A DNA stretch of 64,000 bases, from NCBI GenBank assembly GCA_032358165.1, contig JAALGY010000015.1:3224001-3288000 (forward strand), written 5' to 3'. The stretch is from Diplosphaera chodatii (taxonomy: Eukaryota > Chlorophyta > Trebouxiophyceae > Prasiolales > Stichococcaceae). Below are positions 48,797 through 64,000 of this stretch, one piece after another. Numbering within the stretch: the first letter of the stretch is position 1; every line of letters starts with the position of its first letter. The position numbers were made by a program, and so were the translations under genes. The notes under the pieces were generated by a model that saw nothing but the letters and a program-made list of their open reading frames with translations, ran no database searches and had not been told where the DNA came from.

Positions 48797-49839
48797 ACCC
48801 GCACATGGCTGATGGTAGCAGAGGCCTGTAAGACGACAATCATGTCGCACGTGCAGCAGAACCTGCTGGCCTATGTGCTTCAAGCCTAGATTTGAGCAAG
48901 TCTGATTAATAAGGCATATCCACAACGTGCATGTAGCGGCGCACCAGCTGTGTGCATGGTGATGCTGCTCATCTGAGCTCTGCAACTGCACTGTTGCATG
49001 CTGCTCACGCGGTGCATGAATTGCTGACGTGTAGCCTGCGGTTGACCTGCTGCTTGACCGCTGCGCGATGTGTTGGATGATGTGTGTGCCGCAAGTGGTG
49101 CAACTTGGACGGTCACACTCGGCAATGCGAATTCGCAGGAGGGTTACGTCTGAGTGGGGCTGAGCGAACACAATGATGCGCTCTTGTACAAATGTGGCAC
49201 TGCACAGAACCACCACGCCGTGCGCAGGACACGCGCATTGTGTGCGAGTATGCAAGTGGTCGTGGGTGGAGTCGTCAGCACATTGAAGACCCACGAAAAC
49301 GTGACCAGATTGATCACGCAAGGAGGTGTCAGTTTTCATTCACAAAAGATACATCTGGCATCAGGGAAGGCGCTGCAGCATGTCTGCACTTGGCAGCCGC
49401 TGCGGTGAGCGGCCTGCATGCCCACGGATCATATTTGAGGAGACATGAGTGTGCTAGTGGTTCCAGAGACTGCTAGAATATGTGCGAGTGCATTGCAACA
49501 GGCAGGACGACTTCAGAACAAGGTCGCAGTCATAACATGGTCAATGTGTACCATGTCGTGCAGGAGGTGTGGCATGCACAGGGCAGCAGGCTCGGCGATC
49601 AAGCCCCACGCTTGCTGCTGCGCAGCAGCATAGCAGCCCGGCAGAGCGCCTGAGGCCCGCAGGCCGGTATGCAGCCCTCAGCAGCAAGGTGTGCGCAATA
49701 TGCTCCCGCTCAAATGGATACGAGGCTCAGCCAGCATGCTGGTGCAGCAGGCTCTCAACCGTCCAACATGGTCGACCTGGAATGACATGGCAGACAAGAT
49801 GTTGCAAACTTGCAGGCGGCTGAGCTTGCCGGCAGCAGC
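48797..49839. other. shared upstream region of riboflavin synthase and SQD1
   Basis: About 1 kb between divergent starts. A long minus-strand frame (48335-49339) overlaps this region only because the transit-peptide exon stays open upstream; no further exon is supported. Confidence 0.5.
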
Positions 49840-53445
<3,606 letters not shown>

Positions 53446-54047
53446 GCGCCACCAGGAGTGCCCTGGCGCAACGCGGCTGCGATGTGTTGACCACTGTGGG
53501 GGGTCAGCGGTGCTGGGTGCACAGAAGTCAGGGTGGTGCAGAAGCGCCATGCGTGCATGGTTGTCACGTTTGGCGGTGCATGAAGTGGGACATTGCCAGA
53601 ATGCTAGCCGCGGCTTTTCTGAGATCTGCTTGGTGAACCATAAATGGACATCTCTTGCTGTCTCCGACTCAGTTATTACATCTCAAACCAGCAACTCTCG
53701 TCACATCATCTCTGCGCATCATCCCGACTGACCCTGATACGGTGCTCCATAAACAGCAGGGGTCAAAGGTCCGGAGACACACAACACTGTGCGGCTGTCA
53801 GTCGGTCTGATGCCACCTGAGACCACAGCTCGTGAACTGCATTGCCGCCAATCGCAGCGCCCACAGTTTGTCCTGCTGTGCGCTCCACATACGGTGGTGA
53901 AGCCATGGCCTCCTCCAGCTCTGAAGCAGCCGCATCCGGCCCAGCAGCCATCCAGCTGCCAGCAATCTCAGGCCCCGCTGTGTTGCGTGCAGCCGACTCT
54001 GCCAGCTGCCATGGCGTGCTCACTGCCACTGAAGCTGCCTCGCTTGC
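53446..54047. other. convergent 3' region of SQD1 and starch branching enzyme
   Basis: No gene seen. TTACA near 53687 reads TGTAA on the minus strand and may serve the branching enzyme transcript. Confidence 0.45.
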
Positions 54048-57000
54048 TCAATATGAGTAGAAGGGGCCTGCAGCAGCACTGGCAAAGATCAGCCTGCCTG
54101 CAATGCGCTGCATGAGTTGGGCTTGTCCGCAGCTGCATATGGACACTGTGATGCAGATATGTGCAAGACTGCAGTTTCAGCTGTGTGGTTATGGCAGACA
54201 AGGCTTCCCAACGAGCATTTAATACATAGAATGACGCACCCAGGCCCTTGACGCCCAGGCCGGGGATGCCGGCGGGCTTGGAGTCTGCCTCTGCGTCGCA
54301 GCACTCTGCCGGTGCGTACACCACGACTGTGCGCGAGGGCGCGTACACCTGCGGCCAGCAACATGTTCGTGTTGCGGGTCCAGATGCGACTTCAAAAACC
54401 AAAAAGGGCCAGTGGCACGCCTGATCTGCACAGCGTCCCGGCTCCATCAAGAGGGTGATTGCAGGGTAAAGCTGGACTGACAGTGTGACGCGTGCACCTG
54501 CACAAAGGAGAGCAGTGTTACCTGGAAGGAGTTGGGGCGGTTGTCGTAGGTGCCCTCCTGCGTGGTGTACTCTGTGTTGTACTTCTTGCTGGCGTTCTCG
54601 TAGCCGCCAAACACGGCCTCGTCTGAAGACAGCGCCACCTGCAAGCCGAGGGGAGCTCACATCATAGACGGAACGATGTGCGCCTTGATGACGCTGCGCT
54701 GGCGACTCATACAAAGCACAACGACAGATCAGGTATGCCGATCAAGATATCATGGCAGTCATGCCTGGCGGCCCTGCAACTCTGCCGAGCTCTGAGCCTG
54801 ATTTGCACTTCCACGCAGCGGGGCTCAAACCTGTGCCCATGCACAGCAGAGCCAGCAGCAGCGCGGCCGAGGCCGCACCTTGTAGGGCCCCGGCAGCAGG
54901 CAGCCGACGCGGTAGTCGTTGTAGCTGCTGGTGGGGTGGAAGTTGAACACCATGACCAGGTCCCCCCGCTCCAGCACCACCAGCTTGTCGCCCTCGTCCT
55001 TGCGGGACACGTATGTGTGCGGCGCCGCCACAAAGCCAAAGGCCTGCATGGAAAACGCACATGACCAGCTGTTCAACTCTGATAGTTACAGACTGGTGTG
55101 CTTGCTGCAGAGCTGCCAAGGAGCCGTCCTTGATGCCCGGGATCCCAGCGCCCAGACAACCAAACCACATTACCAGAGGGCGCAAGCCACCACCAACAGT
55201 ACATCAGCTGCCGTGGCAACCGCAGCAGCAGCAGGCCAGACGCGGCCGCCGCACCTTGTCCAGGTGGTTCATCGCGCGGTCGAAGGCGTACATGAACTTG
55301 TAGCGCAGCTGCGGGTCCTCCGCCAGGTCCCACCGCCGCCGGCACTTGTCCAGGCTGCCGCCGTTGCCTGCAGTGCATCCACACACGGCTGCCGTCACCA
55401 CCGATGCTGTGTCAAATTGCTTTGTGAGCCACCCTGCTCCTGGCAGCCTGGCCAAGACAGTGCGGAGCCTTGGACCTGCAGCACCAGCAGGGAGCCCGTA
55501 CTTCGAGTGCTCTGCACCTGGCACAAAGGCGCCGGTGGAGGTGTCGTAGGTGTCATCCCGCGGGAAGTCGATCCACTCGGGGTGCCTGCAGGACCAGGCA
55601 GGGAAGCGTCAGACAGCAGGCAGGCGAGTACAACCAGGAGCTTTGCTAAGTTTAGCATCAGTGCTGTTGTGCATCAGGCACCGCGGAGTGCTGAGGGTAT
55701 GCATGGCTGCGCACCCGAACTCGTTGCCCATGAAGTTGAGGTATGACTCGCCGCCCAGCGTCATGGTGATCAGCCGGATCTGCACAGCCGTAAGCATGGT
55801 CAGAGGCTGCACGAGCAGGTGAACAACGTATCTGATGTTATGGCCGGACTTGCTGCTGACCTGGCGTCACAGTAGTGGATGGCCCCTTCAGGGTCAGACG
55901 CTACACCAGGCTGGCAGCTTCCTGTGGCGCATTGCTGCTGGCGGAAGCGCTGGCAGACCAGGGGGCGCACCATCTTGTGCAGGGCGATGCCGCGCTCCAC
56001 GCGCGGGCTGCTGTTGCCCAGCAGGCTCATGTGGTCGTACATGTCCGCGTCCATCAGCCAGAATGCGATGGTCTTGTCGCCCACCAGCGCCTGTGGACAT
56101 TGTTCATTCCATCACAGCAGCAGCGAGAGACAGCGGCGGCTGGAGGAGGCGTGCAAAGACTTTGAGCGCACCCCACAACCACCTGACGACTGTGCAACAG
56201 CACCTGGCCAGATTCACAGCCAACCCTGACCATTGCGCGGCGGAGCTGCGATGGCCCTGCAGAACAAGGGTTACGCTCACCTGGTCGTGCGACTCGGCGT
56301 ACCCGACGCAGTCCTCCTTGTACCGCCGGTTGGTCAGCGTGTGGATGATGTTGCCCATGTCCCAGTCGTAGTCGCTGGGCGTCTTCTCCAGCACCTGCTT
56401 GGGGACACAGCAGCCTGAGACTGTCGAATGGCACTCAAACTGTCGTGAGCATGACGCGCGTGGCTGGCGCTCTCTTCTCCTCCATCCACTGCCAAGACAT
56501 ATCACTCTTCTAATACGCTGAACTTCGTGCAACCTCTTGCTTGCCAGCCTCAGAGGACACTCGATGTAGACTGACTTCGGCATGTGTTCAGTCATCAGGT
56601 AGGCAGCGCTTGCAGCCTAGTGACAATGTCGCAGTACCTCAATCCACTTGTCGGCGATGGCCATCTGCAGCCGGTAGTCAAAGCCGACACCGCCCTCTGA
56701 CACTGGCCTGCAGGATTTAGCGATAAAGGATCAGCGAGCAGGCTTGTTACCAGGGCAGCAATGCAGCAGCAGCAGCAGCAGTTCCAGAACCGCACAGCCA
56801 GTGAAAGGCAGAGCAGCATGCACCAACAGGCCCGCAACATCACAGAGCGCATGCGCTGGTGAGCACGCACCGGCAGAAGGTGGGCATGCCGGACACGTCC
56901 TCGCCGATGGTGATGCAGCTGGGGAACAGGTCGTGCACCATCTGGTTCATGAGCATCAGGTACACCACCGCCTCGATGTCCGTCGCCATGCCGAAGTACT

Positions 57001-60000
57001 CCTCGTAGTTGCCTGCAGGGGTGTGCAATTTCGTGAGATGCCACCCCACCCCAAGTTTCAGACAGGAGAGCAAGATGCGGAGGTGCACCCAAGTCTGCCT
57101 GGCGTGCGACCAGGGCGAGTTGCCTCAGACACATAGCGGTCATCAAGGCAGCATTCAGCCTTCCGATGCATGCGCCGCACCTGTGAACGCCATCTGCAGA
57201 CCGTGGTGGTGGTACATCATGCTGGTGACGCCGTCAAAGCGGTAGCCGTCAAACTTGTACTCGTCGATCCACCAGCGCGAGTTGGACACCAGGAAGCGCA
57301 GCGTCTCCCAGTTGCCTGCAGCACGGTGAGCCGCATGTCAGCTGCAAAACATCAAGCAGTGCAGGCGGATGCCACCTCACGCTTCCAGCTTGGGAGTGCA
57401 GGGCAAGCAATGCACACACTCTTTTCCCTGAGCCTTTCGCTGGCAGCATCGACTGTCTCAGGTGCGGTGTCATCAACGCTTTTAGTGCAACCCCCATGAT
57501 GCATGGTGGTTGAGACTGCACCGTAGTTGAAGCAGCGGGAATCCCACATCCAGTGGTACCCGCGGCCGCCGCCGTGGAAGTACATCGCCTCGGTGCCATC
57601 AAACATGTTGATGCCGTCGTTGGTGTTCTTGCTGCAGACCGATCAACACCACCGTGTGAGAGCAGTGCCCTGAAGCGGCATCTGAACCAGGTCCTCAGTG
57701 CAGCGGAGGTCAGCAGCACATGAAAGACGACTGAGCAGGTGACGCTTGCATGGCCCTGAGGCTGCAAGTGTCGGGCTGTGGGCACCTGGCGTGGGAGTGC
57801 ACCACGTCCATGAGCACGACCAGGCCCAGGCGGTGAGCCTCGTCGATCATCGCCTTCAGCTCGTCCGGCGTGCCGCACCGGCTGCTGGCCTGCAGGGCAG
57901 TCAACAGAGGCCTCAGGGGCAGCGCACGCTGCAGAGTAGCCACTTCGTACACATCGTGAAGTGCAGATGCTGCCGTAAGGTGGCACGTATGTGCTACAGC
58001 AGTGGCCCCTGACATGACAGCGATGCGCACCGCAAAGAAGTTTGTCACATGGTAGCCGAAGGACCTGTGCGCAGGCAACGCAAACTCAGTACCTGTGCTG
58101 TGTGCAGGTGCGCCAGCACCACACAAGTGCAGCAATGGTTCAGGTGTCTGTGCACTGCATGACACATCGCTGCCCTGCACTCACCCGTAGTACGCGTGCT
58201 CCTGCACCGCCATGATCTGGATGGCGTTGTAGCCCAGCATGCGGATGCGCGGCAGCATCTCGTTCTTGAAGTCGGTGTAGCTGTTGATGCGCGGCTCCTG
58301 GCTGGACATGCCCACGTGGCACTCGTAGATGCGCAGCGCGCGCGGCCTGCGTTCAGGGAAAGCACTCGATCTGGACATCAGGCTGCAGGCTGAACTCGAC
58401 CAAAGGCTGACACGCAGCCTGACAGGCCGCAGAAGCTTTGTCCGGCCCGGGCGGGTGTGGGGCGCCCGCAGCGCACCGCTCGGGCCGCGGGTACTTGAAG
58501 GTGTAGTGCGCGCCATCCCGCAGCTGCCCCGCCGGCGCCGTCTCCAGCGGCTCATAGTACACGCCGTTGAATTGCACCTGTCCACATAGGCACAGGGGTT
58601 GAAGATGCCCTTGCCAACGTCCTGTGTTTATGCTTGCATCACATGGAGGCGAAAGACTTCGTGGCTCAGAGTCAGACCCAATAAGGGTTGAAAGCACCTC
58701 GTTAGGGTCTTGCGTCGCCCACTTGATCCAGGCGGGGATGCGCTCCACCCACTCCCCGTATGCCGTCTCAAGCCGCGTCTTGATCTTCGACCTGTGATCG
58801 CAGGCCAGTCGAGTCGTTACAATCTGAGGCCAAAGTAGCAACTGGCACCCTGTTGCATTGAACAGGCCTTACACCAGCGTGGCAGGTGCGCTGACAGGGC
58901 CACAGACATTTCAGCTGCCTTGCCGCAGCACTGAACTGCTGCAGCCTGCTCGTCCCCTCACTTGTGCTGGACTGCGGGGCTGCCGTCGGCGCCGTCGGGC
59001 AGGAACAGCTCCCAGACGCCAAAGTCGTTGCGCACCGCCCAGTGGTTGTCCTGCGGCTGCCAGCCGTTGAACTCCCCCACCAGCGCAATGGCCTGCAGCG
59101 ACATCGTGGCAGGTTTTTCAGCAGTTTGTTCAGAATCGGCTGCCCAGACCATTTGCAGATGATGCGTCCCAACACACCTGGCATGCGCTCTGAGGTCTGG
59201 TCTGCTGACAGGGAATGCACAATAGAGCTGAGTGCACAGCACCTATGTGCTCGCCCAGGACTGCTTCCCTCATGCACGCCTTCGGTTCTTGAGCCCCTGT
59301 GTGCCACAAGTTCTCCTGCCCTGCATCCCACCGTCCCCCTGGGGGGCCTGCAGAGGCCTTATGGAACAGGCTCGAGTGCTCACCCGTGCGCCGGGCGCCC
59401 ACTCGCGGTACCAGAGGCCAGCTGCGCCGTCCTTCTCCCCCCTGTTGAAGCCGTAGTACCTGCAAAATAGCAGGCTTTCACTGAAGCACTGCAATCCTCA
59501 AGCAGCACACTGCCCTGTAGCCAGCACCCAGCGTGCGGTGACAGCATGTTCTCAGACTCACTTGTAGCCCTGCGAGAACTTGGCGAGACCGCCCTCATTG
59601 TTGTCGATCGCCTCGCGTATGCTCTTGTACGCGTGCCAGCGATACTGCAAGACAAATCAGCTCAGCTTTAGCATCTGAATGATGTCAAGCGACACAACAG
59701 CGTGTGTATCCATACGCATATCATACACACACTCTCATCAATGCACTCTCATCAGTGCACTGGATGTGCAGAGGGAGGGCCACACATGGCACACAGACCT
59801 TGAAGTGGTCGGCGTGGCTCCACAGCGAGTCGTCCCACTTCAGGCACTCTGTGCCGTCGTGCTGCGGCACCGGCTGGATGGCCCCATACTGCTCAATGAA
59901 GGGCGCGCCTGGGTCTGCCTGCAGCATCTCAGACCGCAGGTGAACGATCAACAGCCGCCACAGGAGCCTTGCTGCTTACTATTGCTGAACGACACTCTGC

Positions 60001-60711
60001 TCACATCTGCAGACGTCTAGAAGCGGTGACACTCTTGATGACATGCCACAGGAGAATGGGTGGCACAAGGCACCTGCTGCGGGGACCAGTAGTCCTCAGC
60101 GGTCTGCGGCGCAGGCCGCGACTCTGCTGCGTGTGCTGCATCCAGCTCTGCTGCCGTGGCCAGGCCGCCGTGAGGCGCCACGCCTGGACGCCAAGACCCA
60201 CTATCAGCAGCAAACATACGATGGCAGCTGCAAGCACATAGCTGCTGGATACTGTGACAGCACAGCAGCGCTGAAAGGATCCAGGGAAGGTCTCAGGGCT
60301 TGCTGCCCAGTCCCAGCAAAGCAGACACGGCTCGTGCATGCAGTATGCGCCCTCACGAAATTCACAGACGGCACAGTGCCAGACCTGCATGCTCGTTTGA
60401 CGTGGATGGCATGCCCGCGGGGCGGTCCGCGCTGGGCGGTGAGGCGGGCGGTGCTGCGGTGGCGGCCGTCTTGTTGCCGTTGGCGGCCGCGCCGTTGTCT
60501 GCTGCGCCGAGGACCGCCTCGGGGGAGGCGGGGCCGCCCGCTGCGCCGCCGCTGCTGCCGCTGCTGCTCAGCTGCCCGACGGCCGCCTCCGCCTCGGAGA
60601 TGGAGCTGCGCAGCGCCTCGTTCTCGGAGCGCAGCGACTCCAGGGACTGCCGGGAGGCATCGTCGCCCTTGCCGGTCGCCGCCGCCGGCTGCAGGCCATG
60701 GCGCTGCGCAT
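54048..60711 (-). CDS. SBE: starch branching enzyme (1,4-alpha-glucan branching enzyme), 5' end unresolved
   Basis: Introduces alpha-1,6 branches into starch in the plastid. At least 23 exons; main ones in order: 60385-60711, 60074-60183, 59799-59918, 59562-59644, 59384-59459, 58962-59092, 58698-58791, 58477-58577, 58185-58346, 58031-58064, 57786-57889, 57522-57631, 57181-57315, 56871-57012, 56638-56707, 56281-56394, 55971-56090, 55715-55779, 55518-55585, 55255-55367, 54879-55043, 54522-54638, 54240-54348, 54048-54067. CBM48 shows LVGEFNGWQ. The GH13 motifs are [25 protein letters not shown] (nucleophile Asp), IGEDVSGMP (acid Glu) and [19 protein letters not shown] marks the family. The last exon is only 20 bases and ends GLGPFYSY. 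The first listed exon has a predicted coiled coil ([16 protein letters not shown]) before the catalytic part. The true start lies upstream of 60711; the only extended frame begins with GTG. Confidence 0.95.
59731..59760 (+). repeat. 14-bp imperfect tandem duplication in an SBE intron
   Basis: CTCTCATCAATGCA is followed directly by CTCTCATCAGTGCA, with one mismatch. Confidence 0.85.
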
Positions 60712-62184
60712 CTGCAGGCACAGTGGGGCGTTACCGTTAGCAATGTGGATGCACTGTCTGAGTAACAGCAGTCTCGCTACAACGATGTCGCCTCCCAAGA
60801 TACCAGGCCCAGTGTACACCAGCTGCAGACGTGCTGATCTGACAACAGGCACAGCAGGACGTGCCGCCTACGCTGTGCCACGCGGCCCACGAACGAGTGC
60901 ACAGCTTTTGAGCATCATCGCAGCGCGACAAAGCCTCGGCAGCCCGCCAGCGAGGGCAACATACGACATGAGTGGGTGTGCAGATACTTGTGGTCTAGAA
61001 AGGCTATTTGCTGAAACGTTGCGGTGCAGCAGCTTCGCGCAGGCAAATGCGCAGTGCAAAGGCCCCAATGCTGTTATCGCTGAGGTTTGCCGCGCCTACT
61101 TGCTGCGCTCACTGAGCTGATCACTGTCGTTGAGACCGTAGAAGTGCAGGTCAACAGACCACTCAGCAGCATGGCCCAGCATTCACAGTGTGTGATCAAA
61201 GCTATTACGTGCACAGTCGCCGCTTCGCAGTACCCGAATGCACAAGCATGCTCGATCTACATCTTGTCATGAAACGGACATCAGTGCTATGCCAGGGATT
61301 CGCGATGCGCAATCCTTGCATCAGATGTTGATGATCAGTCTCCAACGAAGTGGCGGCCCACCTCGGCTGTGCTGATGGCGCTGCGTGCCGGATCTGAACG
61401 GTCTGGCCGTGCTGCAACATCTGCTTGCCTGCAGCCGCTGTGCGGCCGCGCTGCCTGCGGGCAGGCCCGACCGCATGCCGGCCTGTAACGTCATGAGTCA
61501 CCCTGCAAACTGCCGAGCCTGCACCCTTCTGGGGCTGCTACTGCCTAGGCCATCGCCCTGAAGCAGGAGACCGCTCACAGCTGGGTGGAAGCAGATTCGC
61601 ATCAAAAGCCTCCTACTTCCAGGCGCTGCAAGGTCCCGTTTCTGCATTGACAGTCCCTTGCTTCACGCTGACCGGCGTAACGGTGTTCGACAGGCGGAGC
61701 GAGCACCTGGCGTGATGCAGAATCTGCAGAACATCGTCAACTTGCTAAGAAGGCGTGTCCAAGGCTCTCGCTGATGCTCTTTGTCACAGTTGCCGTCGAG
61801 CAGTAGGTGTAAGTTGCAGATCGCTTGCGAAAGCCTCACAAAATACATTCCAGGGTCAACCTTCCGCGGCGGACGTTCCGCAGGGGAAGGTAGGTTGTAT
61901 GTTTGATGTATATATGATTGAGTAGCAACCCTACCGCCAGCCACATCTGCGGTTGCACTTCACCACACGTGCAGCGCGCGATGAAACGTCGAGACCGTCA
62001 ATGTCAGCTGAGCATTCGCTGAACATACTCTGCCTCGCTTTGACTTCAAAACTGTCATGATCGCAGCATCAGACAAGCATCTGCTGCACCTTGACCGCAT
62101 CGTCATTGTGTGGTGGTCAGGCACACAGGCTGACACAAGTGAAGGTCATGCGGGTCATGTCTGTGATGCATGTCCGCAGGAATC
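60712..62184. other. shared upstream region of SBE and inorganic pyrophosphatase
   Basis: About 1.5 kb between divergent genes. It should hold the missing first exon of SBE (a frame at about 60735-60850 splices in the right phase but has no ATG) and both promoters. No other gene supported. Confidence 0.45.
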
Positions 62185-63876
62185 ATGGTGTCTGCGACAA
62201 CCGAGGCAGCGCTGCACCCACGCGCCGGCGACGACGGCATTGAGCGGCACGAGGCGCGGGCTGCGGCGGCCATGGGGCACAGCCTCACCGCGTCGCGCAA
62301 CCTGATGGCCGCCCTGGCTCCTCTGGAGCAGCCGGCAGGCAGCGAAACCTACGCAGCAGATGGGGGCGGTGCTGCAGGAGCCGCTTCTGAGGACGCCAAC
62401 AACGGCGGCGCGGTGCGCCCATTGCATTGCGCATCGTGCCATGGGTAGAAGGGAAGGAACTGGCTGCATGGACATGACTCATGAGATGGCCATGCTTGTC
62501 TCTGTGCCCTGTGTACCGCTGAGACGCACTGCAAGACAGCTGCACTGGCGCAGGCTCCGGCGGCGGCCGATGTCGGGCTGCAGTTCCGGCTGTACCGGCA
62601 GACCAGCGGCAACAGGGCCCTGCTGCAGCGGGTGGACCTGCCGCAGGACACTCTGGACAAGGTACTGACTTCACTGCGGGGCCTACGGCATATGCAGCAC
62701 ATTTATGTCAGGGCATCGGTGGGGATGCTCTTCTCAACTTGCTCCACACGCCATACCATGGCAGGCTCCGCTGCGCTCACACGGGCGTGCCTCTGCTGCA
62801 CAGGCCTTTGCGCCTGACAGGGAGGACGACTGGCAGCGGGTGCTGTCGCCGGCGCACAGCGCGCTGGAGAAGGACCTGGTGCTGGCGTCGCTGCTGGAGC
62901 AGCCGCTGCAGGCCCCGCACGCCGCCGACGCGCAGCCCGCAGAGCAGGTGGGCACATCTTTATGCGCTTGAGCCTCAGCGGGCAGTGTGGTCCCCCTGAT
63001 GAGGAGCGGTGCTGTACACCGCGAAACATGCATCGCCACATGGACACGCGCAGCAAAGTGAGCGGTGGCTCCGTCTGCTTGTGAGGCCACTGTCAGGAGA
63101 CCTGCTCTTTGACATGCTGACTACGACACCTCCGCTGTGCTCATCTGGCGCGCAGGCAGACCTGATCCCGCAGCTGGCAGGCGTGCTTATGATGCAGCCG
63201 CTGGCCCGGACCGCCACCAACGCCGCGTACAGCGCCTCCGCCTCTGGCGACGCCACGTCGCAGGAGTACCGCGTGCAGCTGCAGACCAGCGACGGTGAGA
63301 TGCCTGCGTGCAGGTCACCGTCAGGTTGGGTCCTGAGCATCGATGAGGCGCTATGCTGGCCTGGAGTCAGGGGTTGCACTACATGCCGACGTCAAGATCG
63401 ACGAGTGCAGGGCAGCCGGTGAGTGCGTGGCACGATGTGCCGCTGCACAACGCTGAGGATGGCACCCTCAACTTCATCTGCGAGATCCCCAAGCACACCG
63501 CCGCCAAGATGGAGGTGGCCACGGTGCGAGCTCCTCACATGTACAGAAGGCTCATTGCTGCAGCGCTCTGGATCAAGGTCCCTTGCAACAATACTGGTCG
63601 TAGACTGCTCTCCGCAAAGAGCCATTCACACCATGTATGCAGAGTGAGGGCGCCACGCCCATCAAGCAGGACATCAAGAAGGGCAAGCTGCGCTTCTACC
63701 ACGAGGTGGCTGCTATGCATGGAGGCGAAGTTCAGGGAATTGCCACGGGAGAGCACCATTTGCGGATGTGGTCAAAGCACAGCCAGACTGATGTGATGTC
63801 AGATCAACTGCAGATGTGTCTGTCATGCATGCAGGCAATCCCGTGGAACTACGGCATGCTGCCACAGACCTGGGAG
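62185..63876 (+). CDS. soluble inorganic pyrophosphatase (family I) with long N-terminal extension, cut by window end
   Basis: Hydrolyses pyrophosphate to phosphate. Exons 62185-62412, 62554-62661, 62804-62947, 63156-63294, 63411-63523, 63643-63705 and 63835-63876 join in phase and continue beyond the window. The family I core starts at EYRVQLQTSDGQPVSAWHDV, then EIPKHTAAKMEVAT, TPIKQDIKKGKLRFYHE and IPWNYGMLPQTWE. This is the fungal/animal subtype used for chloroplast pyrophosphatase in plants; the metal-site Asp region lies past the window. About 175 residues precede the core: an Ala-rich leader, then FRLYRQTSGNRALLQRVDLP and a helical Leu-rich part (LEKDLVLASLLEQPL, LIPQLAGVLMMQPL). That segment is far longer than a transit peptide and was not recognised. 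The upstream exons may instead belong to another gene, with pyrophosphatase starting at the Met at 63190. Confidence 0.87.
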
Positions 63877-63906
63877 GTGCGTGCCTGAACTGCCATTAGC
63901 TGGCAT

Positions 63907-63973
63907 AGTAGTGCCTTTTGTACCTTCACTGCAAGACAGGTACTAGGTTCTCAGCAAGCAGTAGTGCCTTTTG
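63907..63973 (+). repeat. 14-bp direct repeat near the window end
   Basis: AGTAGTGCCTTTTG occurs at 63907-63920 and again at 63960-63973, within an intron of the pyrophosphatase gene. Confidence 0.85.
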
Positions 63974-64000
63974 AACAACTTCACACACGCTGTACCCAGC

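Noticed and set aside
48335..49339. 334-codon minus-strand open frame taken as one gene
   Set aside because: It merges the riboflavin synthase transit-peptide exon, an intron and upstream DNA. Only 48610-48796 is coding; the rest fails the splice and phase checks.
53968..54240. Read-through C-terminus of the branching enzyme to a stop at 53968
   Set aside because: The tail is Cys-rich and unlike any branching enzyme. A GTGCGT donor and a 20-base final exon give the expected GLGPFYSY ending in phase.

Overview
The window is nuclear DNA of a green alga, most likely a trebouxiophyte of the Chlorella/Coccomyxa kind. The evidence is plant-type plastid enzymes (sedoheptulose-bisphosphatase, UDP-sulfoquinovose synthase, starch branching enzyme), many short exons with GT..AG introns in GC-rich sequence, TGTAA poly(A) signals, Ala/Pro-rich low-complexity protein segments and interstitial TTTAGGG-type repeats. 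Nothing bacterial, organellar or viral was found. Gene models were built by hand from splice sites and reading phase; where the phase sum closes this is stated.

Layout, left to right: GMP synthase (+, 725-5746); a protein with four zinc ribbons (+, 6960-8559); SET-domain protein copy A (+, 9942-14304); a small single-pass membrane protein (+, 15213-17172); a DCD-domain protein with a long Ala-rich tail (-, 17595-21896); TFIIH subunit Tfb4/p34 (+, 22706-24795); a membrane-anchored SAM-dependent methyltransferase (+, 25323-28373); SET-domain protein copy B (-, 29284-33617); a GAF-PAS protein with a degenerate kinase domain (-, 34695 to about 40980); plastid sedoheptulose-1,7-bisphosphatase without introns (-, 42245-43420); LpxC deacetylase with an acidic insertion (-, 43748-46846); riboflavin synthase (-, 47248-48796); SQD1 (+, 49840-53445); starch branching enzyme (-, 54048 to about 60711); and the 5' part of a soluble inorganic pyrophosphatase with a long N-terminal extension (+, 62185 to beyond the window).

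The right third is rich in plastid metabolism: Calvin cycle (SBPase), thylakoid sulfolipid (SQD1), starch (branching enzyme), flavin synthesis, a lipid-A-type sugar deacetylase, and pyrophosphatase. Branching enzyme and pyrophosphatase are head to head, as are riboflavin synthase and SQD1, and the DCD and Tfb4 genes.

The main structural oddity is a large inverted duplication. SET copies A and B, with their upstream flanks, form arms of roughly 4.5 kb around a spacer of about 15 kb with four unrelated genes. Copy A carries several changes suggesting decay. Short degenerate duplications of exon ends occur next to GMP synthase exon 14 and inside SQD1 introns 6 and 10. No clearly new multi-gene system was found; the most unusual proteins are the four-zinc-ribbon protein, the LpxC insertion form, the GAF-PAS pseudokinase and the extended pyrophosphatase.
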